Position numbers and translations under genes: made by a program. Positions 8,792-18,027 of a DNA stretch of 64,000 nt are shown in pieces. The notes beneath the pieces were generated by a model. The model saw only the letters and a list, made by a program, of their open reading frames with translations. It had not been told where the DNA came from and searched no databases. The stretch is from positions 558,001 to 622,000 of the forward strand of contig CANLUT010000002.1 of assembly GCA_947494335.1 (NCBI GenBank), written 5' to 3'. Numbering within the stretch: the stretch's first letter is position 1; each line of letters begins with the position of its first letter. This DNA comes from Oligoflexales bacterium. GTDB lineage: Bacteria > Bdellovibrionota_B > Oligoflexia > Oligoflexales > RGVZ01.

Positions 8792-10117
8792 ATGCAGGGA
8801 TTTGTCCCTCCACATTCTCAGGAATCTGAAAAGGCCGTATTGGGAGCGATTCTCAAGGAGCCTGTGCACCTGACTAGTGTGACTGCTGGCGGACTTCTCG
8901 CTGAACACTTTTTTGCGGACGCGCATCGTCGAATTTTTGAAGCGATGATGGAGTTGGATGCGGCTAACCATCCGACAGATATTGTGTCTGTTGCTGAGAA
9001 AATAAAGCGTGGAGCTAATGCTCAGGGACAAGAAATTGGTGCAGGCTACCTGATCGAACTCATGGAGTCGGCTCCTGTCGCTCAAAATGCCTTGTATTAC
9101 GCGACTCAAATAAGGAAGCATGCATATCTACGTAGAATCGTGGCCATGGGGCAAAGCGTTACCGCTAGGGCAGCCACGGCTGACGGGGACGTCACGGAAT
9201 TTCTTGGTGATTTTGAAAAAGAGATCTTGGCAATTTTTAATGAGCAGGATCGCCAAGGCGGTATCACAGCTGCTCCGATCGTATTGGATAGTACGATTGA
9301 GGAAATTGAACGTCGTATTCAGTCCAATGGCCAGCCTACGGGAGTCCCCTCAGGGTTTAGAGACCTGGATAACCTGACAGGTGGTTTCCAAAAAAGTGAT
9401 TTGATTATTCTCGCTGCTCGACCTGCTATGGGAAAGACAGCGTTAGCTCTTAACTTTGCCGCTCATGCAGCCCAAAAAGGTATTCCGGCGGTTGTCTTTA
9501 GCCTGGAAATGCCCAAAAACCAGTTGATGATGCGTCTTCTGTCTTCCATTGGAAGGATAGATTCTAGCCGTATCCGGAAGGGTGATCTCACGGATGACGA
9601 CCTGAATCGCCTCGGGGTCGCGGCAAATACATTGACGAATATGCCTCTTAGCATCGATGACACAGGAGGCATCTCCCTTGTTGAATTAAGATCTCGCCTA
9701 AGACGTCATAAAAAGGAATTTGGTCTTGGTCTGGTCATTATCGACTACTTACAGCTTATGGGTACGACCAGTAAGCGTAGCGACAGCCGCGAGCGTGAGG
9801 TTGCTGAGTTGTCCGGGGGGCTTAAGGCTTTAGCAAAGGAGCTTGATGTTCCGGTTATAGTCTTGTCTCAGCTTAACCGTAGTGCAGATACAAGAACAGA
9901 TCATCGACCCAAAACTAGTGACTTACGTGAATCCGGAGCTATCGAGCAGGATGCTGACTTAATTTTATTTGTTTACCGGGATGAGTATTACAACCCAAAT
10001 AGTGAAGACGCCGGTAAAGCCGAGATAATTGTGGCTAAAAATCGTCATGGATCTCTCGATGAGATTAAATTGGCGTGCCAACTTAATTTCGTATCCTTTT
10101 ATAACTTACTTCAATAA
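8792..10117 (+). CDS. dnaB: Replicative DNA helicase DnaB
   Basis: A 441-residue hexameric helicase. The N-terminal DnaB domain opens with PPHSQESEKAVLGAIL. The RecA-like domain carries RPAMGKTALALN (Walker A, near 211), LVIIDYLQLM (Walker B), SQLNRSADTR, and an EIKLACQLNFVSFYNL C-terminus. The start ATG 8792 lies in a weak ribosome-binding context (GGGGTCTCGGGCG). No intein or insertion is seen. Confidence 0.97.
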   Translation: MQGFVPPHSQESEKAVLGAILKEPVHLTSVTAGGLLAEHFFADAHRRIFEAMMELDAANHPTDIVSVAEKIKRGANAQGQEIGAGYLIELMESAPVAQNALYYATQIRKHAYLRRIVAMGQSVTARAATADGDVTEFLGDFEKEILAIFNEQDRQGGITAAPIVLDSTIEEIERRIQSNGQPTGVPSGFRDLDNLTGGFQKSDLIILAARPAMGKTALALNFAAHAAQKGIPAVVFSLEMPKNQLMMRLLSSIGRIDSSRIRKGDLTDDDLNRLGVAANTLTNMPLSIDDTGGISLVELRSRLRRHKKEFGLGLVIIDYLQLMGTTSKRSDSREREVAELSGGLKALAKELDVPVIVLSQLNRSADTRTDHRPKTSDLRESGAIEQDADLILFVYRDEYYNPNSEDAGKAEIIVAKNRHGSLDEIKLACQLNFVSFYNLLQ

Positions 10118-10163
10118 CAACCGACCCGAAGAGTTTTTTAGCCACGCGGCCAATCAACAAAAA

Positions 10164-10205
10164 AAAGAAGAGGCCCGCCATCAGTTTTTGGCGGGCCTCT
10201 TCTTT
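10164..10205. terminator. Bidirectional terminator between dnaB and the Fis-like gene
   Basis: A 16-bp perfect inverted repeat (10164-10179 and 10190-10205; core GAGGCCCGCC) starts with A and ends with T tracts on both strands. It serves the convergent dnaB (+) and Fis-like (-) genes. Confidence 0.9.
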
Positions 10206-10232
10206 ATTCAGAAGGTCAAACTGTATGGGCTA

Positions 10233-10643
10233 TTAGGCCTTAACAGAGTGCATCTTCATCTTCTTACGAAGGGTGTTCCTGTTGATTCCCAAGATACGGC
10301 TAGCGTGAACTTGGTTTCCACCAGTACGACGAAGAATTTGGGCCAAAAGTGGCTTTTCAACTTTGCCGAGGATTAGGCTGTGGAGGTCTTCAGGGTACAT
10401 GCCGCCGACCTGGTCAAGGAACTTAGAAATCTTGTGTTCGACGACTGCTTCCAGGGAGAAACTGTCTAGCTTGCCGGTAAATTCGCCATCAGTAGCGAAA
10501 GGCAGGCTTGAGGCGTGACGGGTTGCGTCAGCTTCGATGCGGGAGGTTGTTGGGACGACTTTGACAGGGTTCGAGCTACTTACGGTCTGCATTTCCACGC
10601 GAATTTCTCCACTAGAATTCAGTAGGTTAAAGGAAACTGCCAT
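10233..10643 (-). CDS. Fis-family DNA-binding protein
   Basis: About 136 residues. The last 45 (EKPLLAQILRRTGGNQVHAS, then a RILGINRNTLRKK helix-turn-helix) match the Fis/HTH_8 domain of nucleoid protein Fis and the C-terminal domain of NtrC activators. The N-terminal half, with low-complexity Ser/Thr/Glu, is not a sigma54 AAA+ domain, and the protein is longer than the 98-residue E. coli Fis. ATG 10643 is preferred over GTG 10676, although neither has a strong ribosome-binding site. It may be a global regulator or nucleoid protein. Its targets cannot be read from sequence. Confidence 0.85.
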   Translation of the reverse strand: MAVSFNLLNSSGEIRVEMQTVSSSNPVKVVPTTSRIEADATRHASSLPFATDGEFTGKLDSFSLEAVVEHKISKFLDQVGGMYPEDLHSLILGKVEKPLLAQILRRTGGNQVHASRILGINRNTLRKKMKMHSVKA

Positions 10644-10996
10644 TTCTGACAGAGACAATAAAAACGTTGAGCACACAGTTTTCGTAGCCGACTAAAATTT
10701 GGTCTCCGAAAACGGGACTCATGAAATAGCAACAGTCGAACCAGCTGTCAATTGCGCTTATGCAAAAAAATTAACTCAATCGCTTTTATTTTGCTTGCTT
10801 TCACTGAAAGACGTTTACGAAATTGCCCTGGGTAATTCCTGCCCGCTCTAAATTCATTCGGGCTTCGGTATTCTAAGAATATAGGCAGCGGTTTTTTTCA
10901 ACTTGGTCAGAAAAGGATTTTCAGACCTTGCCTCTGGCAGAAACGTGATTATAGTGCCTCCTTGATCGATAAAAACCTCGATTTCGGAGACAAGCT
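10644..10996. other. 353-base intergenic region between the Fis-like gene and grpE
   Basis: An AT-rich region holding the divergent control signals of the Fis-like gene and grpE. I see no conserved ORF, tRNA or repeat. One candidate promoter toward grpE is listed separately. No clear sigma32 site (CTTGAA with CCCAT) is found. Confidence 0.6.
10928..10955 (+). promoter_or_regulatory. Candidate grpE promoter
   Basis: TTGCCT (10928-10933), a 16-base spacer and TATAGT (10950-10955) lie 41 bases before the grpE start codon. The sequence looks like a vegetative promoter rather than a heat-shock one. Confidence 0.45.
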
Positions 10997-11614
10997 ATGG
11001 GCCACGAAACTGATTCGGCAAATGAAAAAAATGCCAGCGCTAACCAACCACCAGTCGCGGGAGCTAACGGCCACGCGAATGATGAAGCCTCAACGAATCA
11101 AGAGGCAGTCGCTTCCCCCAACCAGGCGACCGATACTGAGAGCGGCAAAGATGTCGAGCAAATCAGCCAAGAACTGGCTGAGATGAAGGAGCGACTTCTT
11201 CGCAATGTTGCTGAAATGGACAACATGCGTAAGAGACTCGAAAGAGAGAAAGCAGACTTCATTAAGTTCAGTATGGAATCAGTGTTGAAAGATATGATTC
11301 CGGTACTCGATAGCTTCGACAAAGCGCTGTCTGCATCATCTCATTCTGAATCTGGCGACTCAAAAAGTTTCCACGATGGCATGAGCATGGTTCACAGGCA
11401 GTTTCTAACGGCGCTCTCTAAGCACGGGCTGGAGCCGGTTGAATCTGTCGGAAAACCATTTGATCCGAACTTCCATCAGGCGATCCAGCGCATTGAATCC
11501 AGTGATGTCACAGATGAGATTGTGGCGACTGAATTCATGAAGGGATACGCATTACACGGACGGCTTGTAAGGCCTGCCATGGTAAGCGTTAAGGTGCCTG
11601 GAGGAAGTAATTGA
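10997..11614 (+). CDS. grpE: Nucleotide exchange factor GrpE
   Basis: A 205-residue DnaK nucleotide exchange factor. It has an acidic, Asn/Ala-rich disordered N-terminus (1-50), a long coiled coil (KERLLRNVAEMDNMRKRLER), and a beta domain ending FHQAIQRIES...GYALHGRLVRPAMVSV. GGAGA precedes ATG 10997. dnaK and dnaJ are not next to it. Instead lon follows after about 200 bases, which may form a heat-shock neighbourhood. Confidence 0.95.
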   Translation: MGHETDSANEKNASANQPPVAGANGHANDEASTNQEAVASPNQATDTESGKDVEQISQELAEMKERLLRNVAEMDNMRKRLEREKADFIKFSMESVLKDMIPVLDSFDKALSASSHSESGDSKSFHDGMSMVHRQFLTALSKHGLEPVESVGKPFDPNFHQAIQRIESSDVTDEIVATEFMKGYALHGRLVRPAMVSVKVPGGSN

Positions 11615-11811
11615 CAAATGACCAAGAACGCTAAGTTCCTGTCATAGGTAAGTAAAGCTCCCCGTTTGGCCCTTTCGCCACGACCCTCCAAAATGCGGCT
11701 CTTCAGCAGCGACTAAGATTTCCTCCGTCTCGTCCGATCATTAGGGCGTTAAAGAAGGAAGTCTAAAACAACCGGCGTTCTAAGGAACGTCACAGGCACG
11801 AGGAGTCCAAA

Positions 11812-14274
11812 ATGAGTGGAATTGGCGAACAAACGGCCCTTGATCTCGCCCACGAATTACCTCTACTTCCCCTTAAAGACATTGTTGTCTTTCCGCACAT
11901 GATCGTGCCGGTCTTCATCAATGAAGATCTTTGCATTAATGCGGTTGAAAATGCTCTTGCTGGTAACCGCAAGATATTTTTATCGGCCTTTAAAGTTGCA
12001 GGCGAAGACGGTGAAGGTCTCGACTGTAAACTAGACGCGCCATTCGATGTTTATAATACGGGTACTGTCTGCTCAGTCATGCGTACGCGCAAACTGCCTG
12101 ACGGCCGGATGAAAGTACTCGTTCAGGGTTTGCACAAAGCGAAGGTTCAGGAGCTGGTCAGCTCTGACGGATTTCCTTCCGTTCGTGTTGTCTCAGTTAA
12201 CGACGCTGTCGTAGCAAGTTCTTCGCCCGAATTAGAAGCTCTTGTTCGTGCCGTGCGCGAGAGTCTTGAGAAGGTCGTTTCATTGGGTAAAGTCCTCTCT
12301 CCAGATATTCTGATGATTCTTGAAGATATTTCTGACCCGTCTCGTTTGTCAGATCTCGTAGCGTCAAACTTGGGCCTGAAAGTTACCGACGCTCAGAAAA
12401 TTCTTTCTGTTCAAAATCCTCTTGATCGCTTACGTCGCGTTCACCAGTATCTATCGCGCGAAATCGAAGTGTATCAAATGCAAGTTCGCATCCAAAGTCA
12501 GGCCAAAGAAGAAATTGGTCGTATGCAGCGCGAGCACTATTTGCGCGAGCAAATCAAGGTCATCAAAAATGAGCTCGGTGATAACGACGGCAAAGACGAT
12601 GTGGAAAGTCTCTGGAAAAAAGTTGAAGGAGTCGCTTTGACTGATGAGGCGCGAGAAGAAGTGTCGCGACAAATCAAGCGTCTTGAAAGAATGCATCAGG
12701 ATACAAGTGAAGCATCGCTGACTCGTACGCATATAGAAACGCTGTTGTCACTTCCTTGGGGCAAAAAGTCTGCAGATGATATTGACATTACCAAGACCAA
12801 GGAGATTCTGAATGAAGACCACTATGGTCTTGATCAGGTTAAGGACAGAATCATGGAGTTTCTGGCTGTTAAGAAACTTAATCCAAGTGCAAAAAGTCCG
12901 ATCATCTGTTTTGTGGGTCCTCCAGGCGTTGGAAAAACCAGCCTTGGAAAATCCATCGCACGCTCAATGGGCCGCCAGTTTTCTCGTATAGCTTTGGGCG
13001 GGGTCCGTGATGAGGCTGAAATTCGGGGTCACCGCAAGACTTACGTCGGCGCGTATCCAGGCCGCGTCGTGAATAGTTTGAAGCAAGCTCAGTCCATGAA
13101 CCCAGTGATCATGCTTGATGAAATTGACAAGCTTGGTTCAGATCACCGTGGCGATCCTTCGAGTGCTCTTTTGGAAGTTTTAGATCCAGAGCAAAATAAA
13201 AACTTTATCGATCACTACCTTGGGGTCGCAGTTGACCTGTCTGATGTGACATTTATTGCGAACGCCAACACGCTTGATACGATCCCGGGCCCACTTCGTG
13301 ACCGTCTTGAAATCATTGAAGTGTCTGGTTACAGCGAAGAAGAGAAGCTCATTATTGCGAATCAGTACTTGATTCCAAAAACCATCAAGGAAGCTGGCCT
13401 TGAGAGGGCGAAGATTTCCTTCAGTAAACCGTCCGTGTCCGCCATCATCAATGGCTATACTCGTGAGAGTGGTTTGCGTGGACTTGAAAAGCAGATTGCG
13501 AGCGTTTGTCGCAAGCTGGCTCGTGAGTTTGCTGAAAAAGGCTCCTTTGAATCAGCTGAAGGCGTAAATAGCGGTGTAAAGATGACACCTGCCATGATTC
13601 AAAAGCATCTTGGTGCAAACAAGTATGGTGATAGCTTCTACCACCATGACCCGATGCGCGGAGTATCCCTTGGCTTGGCCTACACTCAGTATGGTGGAGA
13701 GGTTCTTGCCATTGAAACGAATCTTTTGCCGGCTAGCGCTCCTCGATTGGTTCTAACAGGGCAGCTGGGTGATGTAATGAAGGAAAGTGCTCAAACAGCT
13801 CTGAGCTTCATTCGATCCCGTGCAGATGAACTCGGATTTGATCCTGAGATTTTGAACAAAAATGAGATTCACGTGCACATTCCAGCCGGCGCGGTTCCAA
13901 AGGACGGTCCAAGTGCGGGTATTACGTTGGCGTGTTCCATGCTGTCTGCCATCTTGGGGCGGGCTCCAAACGGCAAGATTGCCATGACAGGTGAAATCAC
14001 ACTTCACGGAATGGTTCTTCCGATTGGAGGCTTGCGGGAAAAAGTGCTGGCAGCTTTACGAGAGGGTGTTGAGCACATTCTTGTTCCCCACAAGAACAAG
14101 GCAAACTTCGATGCTCTCCCGGCTAACGTAAAAAAGAAGATCAAAGTTACATTTGTTAAGTACTACCAAGAGGTTTACGAGATCATGTTCGGACATGTGG
14201 CAACATCGAAGGATGTTATTCCATTGCGTTCTGGCCGTCGCCGCGACGCATCAGGGACCGATCTGGCGAGCTAA
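11812..14274 (+). CDS. lon: ATP-dependent protease Lon
   Basis: An 820-residue LonA protease. It has an N-terminal LON substrate domain (LPLLPLKDIVVFPHMIVPVF), a coiled coil, an AAA+ module with GPPGVGKTSLGKSIA near residue 368, and a C-terminal serine protease domain with the catalytic Ser in DGPSAGIT (about 700) and Lys in REKVLAAL (about 743). GAGGAG precedes ATG 11812. Length and motifs are complete, and a strong terminator follows. Confidence 0.97.
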   Translation: MSGIGEQTALDLAHELPLLPLKDIVVFPHMIVPVFINEDLCINAVENALAGNRKIFLSAFKVAGEDGEGLDCKLDAPFDVYNTGTVCSVMRTRKLPDGRMKVLVQGLHKAKVQELVSSDGFPSVRVVSVNDAVVASSSPELEALVRAVRESLEKVVSLGKVLSPDILMILEDISDPSRLSDLVASNLGLKVTDAQKILSVQNPLDRLRRVHQYLSREIEVYQMQVRIQSQAKEEIGRMQREHYLREQIKVIKNELGDNDGKDDVESLWKKVEGVALTDEAREEVSRQIKRLERMHQDTSEASLTRTHIETLLSLPWGKKSADDIDITKTKEILNEDHYGLDQVKDRIMEFLAVKKLNPSAKSPIICFVGPPGVGKTSLGKSIARSMGRQFSRIALGGVRDEAEIRGHRKTYVGAYPGRVVNSLKQAQSMNPVIMLDEIDKLGSDHRGDPSSALLEVLDPEQNKNFIDHYLGVAVDLSDVTFIANANTLDTIPGPLRDRLEIIEVSGYSEEEKLIIANQYLIPKTIKEAGLERAKISFSKPSVSAIINGYTRESGLRGLEKQIASVCRKLAREFAEKGSFESAEGVNSGVKMTPAMIQKHLGANKYGDSFYHHDPMRGVSLGLAYTQYGGEVLAIETNLLPASAPRLVLTGQLGDVMKESAQTALSFIRSRADELGFDPEILNKNEIHVHIPAGAVPKDGPSAGITLACSMLSAILGRAPNGKIAMTGEITLHGMVLPIGGLREKVLAALREGVEHILVPHKNKANFDALPANVKKKIKVTFVKYYQEVYEIMFGHVATSKDVIPLRSGRRRDASGTDLAS

Positions 14275-14300
14275 ACGAGTTTGAATTCAGTTGATGAGCA

Positions 14301-14338
14301 GGGGCTGGGTCTAAGAAGACCTGGCCCTTTTGCTTTTA
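14301..14338 (+). terminator. Rho-independent terminator after lon
   Basis: Stem GGGCTGGGTCT / AGACCTGGCCC (14302-14312 and 14317-14327, two wobble pairs, 4-base loop) followed by TTTTGCTTTT. Confidence 0.85.
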
Positions 14339-14452
14339 ACGCCCGCGCCTTGTCCAGTTTTGCGGTTTGTAACGGGTTAGTTTAAAATTTAAAGAGACGC
14401 TCGAAATTAAATGCTCATTAAAATTATTTAATATTCATGCAGGAGGTCGGCA

Positions 14453-14686
14453 GTGGGAGACAGGACTAAGCGGGTTGTGAAGTTTATAGGCCTCGGTGTA
14501 GTTTGGGTTTATATCCTGTCGATTCGTATAGGTAATCAGACGATCTTCTTTCATGCAAATGATATTCTTGTTCAAAATCAGATAGTTGAAGCAATCGACC
14601 GCCAGTTAGCAGAGTCTTGGGACTCGCTTTCAACGAAGGCTAGCGACACCTTTGCTCGCCTGTCGGGACGTTCCAAGTCCCTGTAA
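14453..14686 (+). CDS. Small single-pass membrane protein, unknown
   Basis: A 77-residue protein starting at GTG 14453, with a consensus AGGAGG (14441-14446) 6 bases upstream. A hydrophobic helix at about residues 9-25 (VKFIGLGVVWVYILSI) would place the basic N-terminus inside. The remaining 50 residues form a soluble, helix-prone tail ending FARLSGRSKSL. I do not recognise a family. It lies between the lon terminator and a second hairpin with a T run, so it may be a separate transcription unit. Confidence 0.6.
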   Translation: MGDRTKRVVKFIGLGVVWVYILSIRIGNQTIFFHANDILVQNQIVEAIDRQLAESWDSLSTKASDTFARLSGRSKSL

Positions 14687-14760
14687 ACGTTTTAATGAGG
14701 TTTTCTGGCTAAAGTTTCTCGCCACTTGCAGGCTGTTATGCTATCCAAATGGGCATACAG

Positions 14761-14790
14761 AGGCCACGTCTGCAGGTGGCTTGTTTTTTT
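14761..14790 (+). terminator. Terminator-like hairpin before def
   Basis: GCCAC (14763-14767) pairs with GTGGC (14776-14780), followed by TTGTTTTTTT. It ends only 21 bases before the def start codon, so it could end the small membrane-protein transcript or act as an attenuator of def. Confidence 0.5.
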
Positions 14791-14811
14791 AGAGTCTTGG
14801 AGGATCGGCTG

Positions 14812-15360
14812 ATGGCCGTCTTGAAAGTTGTTGAGTGGCCTGCAAAGGTTCTTGAAACACCAGCCAGCGAAGTTAAAGAATTTGATGATCGTCTTCGGAC
14901 CTTTGTCAGCGATATGCATGAAACTATGCGTGCATCTAATGGCATCGGCTTGGCGGCTAACCAGGTTGGCGATCTTCGCCGCGTGATCACCATCGAAATC
15001 CCGCACATGGGGAAAGAAGGTGGGGATGATGAAGAACCAAAGTGGTGGCACAACAAACGATTTACGTTTGTAAATCCGGTGATTGTGAAGAAGTCGGGAA
15101 CGATTAAATGGCAGGAAGGCTGTCTGAGCTTTCCAGAAGTTTACGATTTCGTAGAGAGGGCCAGTGACGTGTGGGTTAAGGCTCAAGATGAAAATGGAAA
15201 AGACTTTGAAGTGCATGCAGATGGACTATTTGCAGTCTGCTTACAGCATGAAATAGACCATATCGATGGCATTGTGTTCTTTAAACGGATGAGTCGATTG
15301 AAGGCTGACCGCGTCAAATCAAAGATGCTCAAGCGGGGTAACGTCAATGTCGAAGCATAA
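14812..15360 (+). CDS. def: Peptide deformylase
   Basis: A 182-residue metalloenzyme that removes the formyl group from new polypeptides. All three motifs are present: GIGLAANQ (44-51), EGCLSFP (102-108, Cys metal ligand) and HEIDH (146-150). An acidic/Trp-containing insertion at about 67-80 (KEGGDDEEPKWW) is longer than in E. coli Def. The start ATG 14812 has GGAGG upstream; the earlier ATG 14749 lies before the hairpin and is not supported. It overlaps rpe by 14 bases. Confidence 0.96.
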   Translation: MAVLKVVEWPAKVLETPASEVKEFDDRLRTFVSDMHETMRASNGIGLAANQVGDLRRVITIEIPHMGKEGGDDEEPKWWHNKRFTFVNPVIVKKSGTIKWQEGCLSFPEVYDFVERASDVWVKAQDENGKDFEVHADGLFAVCLQHEIDHIDGIVFFKRMSRLKADRVKSKMLKRGNVNVEA

Positions 15361-16015
15361 GGTGTTGGTTGCTCCCAGTATCCTTTCTGCTGACCCACTT
15401 CGTTACGGCGAAGAAACAAAGTCAGTAGAGATAGCTGGGGCTGACTGGCATCATATTGATGTTATGGACGGTCATTTCGTCCCCAATCTGACCTTTGGAC
15501 TGCCACTCATCAAAGCATTAAAAAAAACCGCAAAACTACCTCTTGATGTTCACATCATGGTGAGTAATCCAGATGATGTTGCACTCTCCTATGTCGAGGC
15601 CGGAGCTGATATCTTGGTGTTTCATGCTGAAGCTGCTAAGCACGGTCACCGGTTGGCACAAGCAATCAGGGAAAAAGGTGCGCGTCCCGGGGTGGCTCTG
15701 AACCCCGCAACGCCGCTCGAGTTTGCTTTTTCTATGGCACCACATGTGGATGTCATTATGTTGATGTCCGTTAACCCAGGTTTCGGTGGCCAGTCGTTTA
15801 TTGAAGATACTGTGGACCGCGTTGCTGCCTTGTCCAAATGGCTTGCCGCAAATAAGTTGCAGGATAAGGTTTTGATTGAAGTTGACGGCGGTATTAACGA
15901 GCAAACTGGGACTAAAATAGTCAAAGCTGGAGCAACTGTTTTGGTTGCGGGGACATACGTTTACGGTTCGAAAGATCGAGCACAGCCGATTTCTGCTCTA
16001 AAAAGTTTAAAATAA
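15347..16015 (+). CDS. rpe: Ribulose-phosphate 3-epimerase
   Basis: A 222-residue TIM-barrel enzyme interconverting ribulose 5-phosphate and xylulose 5-phosphate. Signatures are VAPSILSAD, HIDVMDGHFVPNLTFG, DVHIMVSNP, VNPGFGGQSFI and EVDGGIN. The start lies inside the end of def (14-base overlap), indicating translational coupling. Its pairing with prs-type sugar phosphate supply is ordinary. Confidence 0.96.
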   Translation: MSKHKVLVAPSILSADPLRYGEETKSVEIAGADWHHIDVMDGHFVPNLTFGLPLIKALKKTAKLPLDVHIMVSNPDDVALSYVEAGADILVFHAEAAKHGHRLAQAIREKGARPGVALNPATPLEFAFSMAPHVDVIMLMSVNPGFGGQSFIEDTVDRVAALSKWLAANKLQDKVLIEVDGGINEQTGTKIVKAGATVLVAGTYVYGSKDRAQPISALKSLK

Positions 16016-16055
16016 TCCGCTAAACCAAAGATTTCCCTGAAAAGGATGTTTCAAG

Positions 16056-17567
16056 ATGAAACCGTTCTCTCTCGGTCAAGACCGTCTGACCTGGTCAACT
16101 CTGGTGCAATTAGCTTCTAAGCCGTCTCCTTCGGTTCTTGTTTCTGACGAAGCATGGAGTCGCCTTGATCAATATCGCCTTGTTGTCGAAAAAGCGATTT
16201 CGTCGGGCAAAGTCATATACGGAATCAATACTGGTTTTGGTTTCTTATCAGATGTGCGCATAGAGACGGATAAGCTGCAGCAGCTTCAGCTTAATCTTAT
16301 CCGTAGCCACGCTTGTGGGGTTGGGGAGCCGGTATCAGCTGAGATTGTGCGTGCACTTTTAATTTTGCGTGCTCATACCTTTTTACTCGGCCACAGCGCA
16401 GTGACCCGTAACGCGGTAGCAACCGTTCTCGAGTTTTTAAAGCATGATATTTTGCCAGTGATCCCATGTCAGGGAAGTGTTGGAGCGTCGGGAGACTTGG
16501 CGCCATTGGCGCACTTGGCACTGGGATTGATTGGTGAGGGAGATGTCCTTTACAAGGGAGAGGTAGTTTCTGCAAAGATTGCGCTTGAGCAATCTGGCGT
16601 TAAGCCTCTTGCGCCTCAAGCAAAAGAGGGACTTTCGCTGATCAACGGCACACAGTTCATGTCAGTGCTAGGATCTTTTGCAGTGTCAGATGCTAAAAAT
16701 CTTGCTGCCACTGCGGATGTCGTCGCGGCATTGAGCCTTGAGGCAATTAAAGGAACCAAGGCGGCATTTGATGCAAGAATTCATTCCGTTCGTGACCAAG
16801 CCGGGCAGAAGAAAGTAGCAGCGCACATGCTAAGTCTCCTTGCTGGTAAAGATGAAATTATGGAAAGCCACGCTAATTGTGGTCGCGTGCAAGATCCCTA
16901 TAGCTTTAGATGTATTCCTCAAGTGCACGGAGCAACGCGTGATGTCATAGACTTCGTTGCGGCTCGAATCGACGGCGATCTCAATTCCGTCACGGATAAT
17001 CCGCTCGTATTTGAAGACGGTGCTGTTATCAGTGGCGGAAACTTTCATGGCCAGCCACTAGCCATGGCGCTCGACTTTCTTGCAATTGCAGTCGCTGAGC
17101 TTGGCAGTATATCTGAACGTCGTATTGAAAAACTCACGAACCCAGCGATGAGTGGGTTACCAGCTTTTGTCGTTCAGGAAAGCGGACTCAACAGCGGTTT
17201 TATGATTCCGCATGTCGTTGCGGCGGCCTTAGTGTCAGAAAACAAAGTTTTGTGTCATCCGGCCTCAGTAGATTCAATTCCTACATCGGCTGATAAGGAG
17301 GACCATGTCAGTATGGGTCCAATTTCTGGCCGAAAAGCACTTAAGATTTGTGCCCATGTGGCTGATATTCTTGCGATTGAGGCATTAACGGCAGCTCAGG
17401 GCATCGATTTACACAACCCACTAAAACCGTCGGAGCCATTACGAATGGTTCATGGTAAACTGAGGGAGTTGTCCCCCGTAATGCCGGTGGATCGCTCGCT
17501 GCAGAAGGACATTCAAAAAGTCTCTCATTGGATCAAGTCCGGTGGTATTGCTCAGGCAGCTTGCTAA
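16056..17567 (+). CDS. hutH: Histidine ammonia-lyase
   Basis: A 503-residue MIO-type lyase that converts histidine to urocanate. The Ala144-Ser145-Gly146 triad that forms the MIO prosthetic group lies in GSVGASGDLAPLAHLALG. The Ser-His pair in LIRSHACGVGEP and the VDSIPTSADKEDHVSMG segment point to histidine rather than tyrosine or phenylalanine. No hutU, hutI or hutG is near, so the next pathway steps must be encoded elsewhere or be absent. The ribosome-binding site AAAAGGATG precedes ATG 16056. Confidence 0.88.
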   Translation: MKPFSLGQDRLTWSTLVQLASKPSPSVLVSDEAWSRLDQYRLVVEKAISSGKVIYGINTGFGFLSDVRIETDKLQQLQLNLIRSHACGVGEPVSAEIVRALLILRAHTFLLGHSAVTRNAVATVLEFLKHDILPVIPCQGSVGASGDLAPLAHLALGLIGEGDVLYKGEVVSAKIALEQSGVKPLAPQAKEGLSLINGTQFMSVLGSFAVSDAKNLAATADVVAALSLEAIKGTKAAFDARIHSVRDQAGQKKVAAHMLSLLAGKDEIMESHANCGRVQDPYSFRCIPQVHGATRDVIDFVAARIDGDLNSVTDNPLVFEDGAVISGGNFHGQPLAMALDFLAIAVAELGSISERRIEKLTNPAMSGLPAFVVQESGLNSGFMIPHVVAAALVSENKVLCHPASVDSIPTSADKEDHVSMGPISGRKALKICAHVADILAIEALTAAQGIDLHNPLKPSEPLRMVHGKLRELSPVMPVDRSLQKDIQKVSHWIKSGGIAQAAC

Positions 17568-17583
17568 AGAAAGGTATCGAGGC

Positions 17584-18015
17584 ATGAATAAATTTTTTTC
17601 TTTAAAAAAAGTCGTCCTGATTTTCTGCTGTATGACCGTGTCTGCGTTTGCTGCGGAGAAAACCAACGTTGAACGTATAGGCGGTAATTTTACCGTGACA
17701 AAAATCAGCAAGCTTTCACGCGGTGGATTTAGTGTGGATTTCAAGGCTGCTGAAGGAACGCCGAAGATTTCCCGCCTTCATTTGGAGAGTGATCATATAA
17801 ACGCCGGATTGCAGGAGGGTGATACGCTTCGCCTGTCTGCGGATGTTGTTTCCATTAAAGATAACACTGCTGAAATTGGACAAGTAGTAGTGTTCCTGCC
17901 AGGTCGATCCGGCCCAACGCCCGTGTGGATGATGTCTAAGCGCGCGTCAAAGATGGATCCCCCCGCTAAACTTATCGAAATGCATGCCCCGTCAACGGAC
18001 TACGCGGTCTTTTGA
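17584..18015 (+). CDS. Exported protein of unknown function
   Basis: A 143-residue product with a classic signal peptide (MNKFFSLKKVVLIFCCMTVS, cleavage after AFA). The mature part is basic and beta-rich, with two possible strand repeats. I do not recognise a family. ATG 17584 is chosen because it gives a proper signal peptide; the upstream extension overlaps hutH. It is followed 12 bases later by the rhomboid gene, so the two may be co-transcribed. Confidence 0.6.
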   Translation: MNKFFSLKKVVLIFCCMTVSAFAAEKTNVERIGGNFTVTKISKLSRGGFSVDFKAAEGTPKISRLHLESDHINAGLQEGDTLRLSADVVSIKDNTAEIGQVVVFLPGRSGPTPVWMMSKRASKMDPPAKLIEMHAPSTDYAVF

Positions 18016-18027
18016 TCGGCGGTAGCT

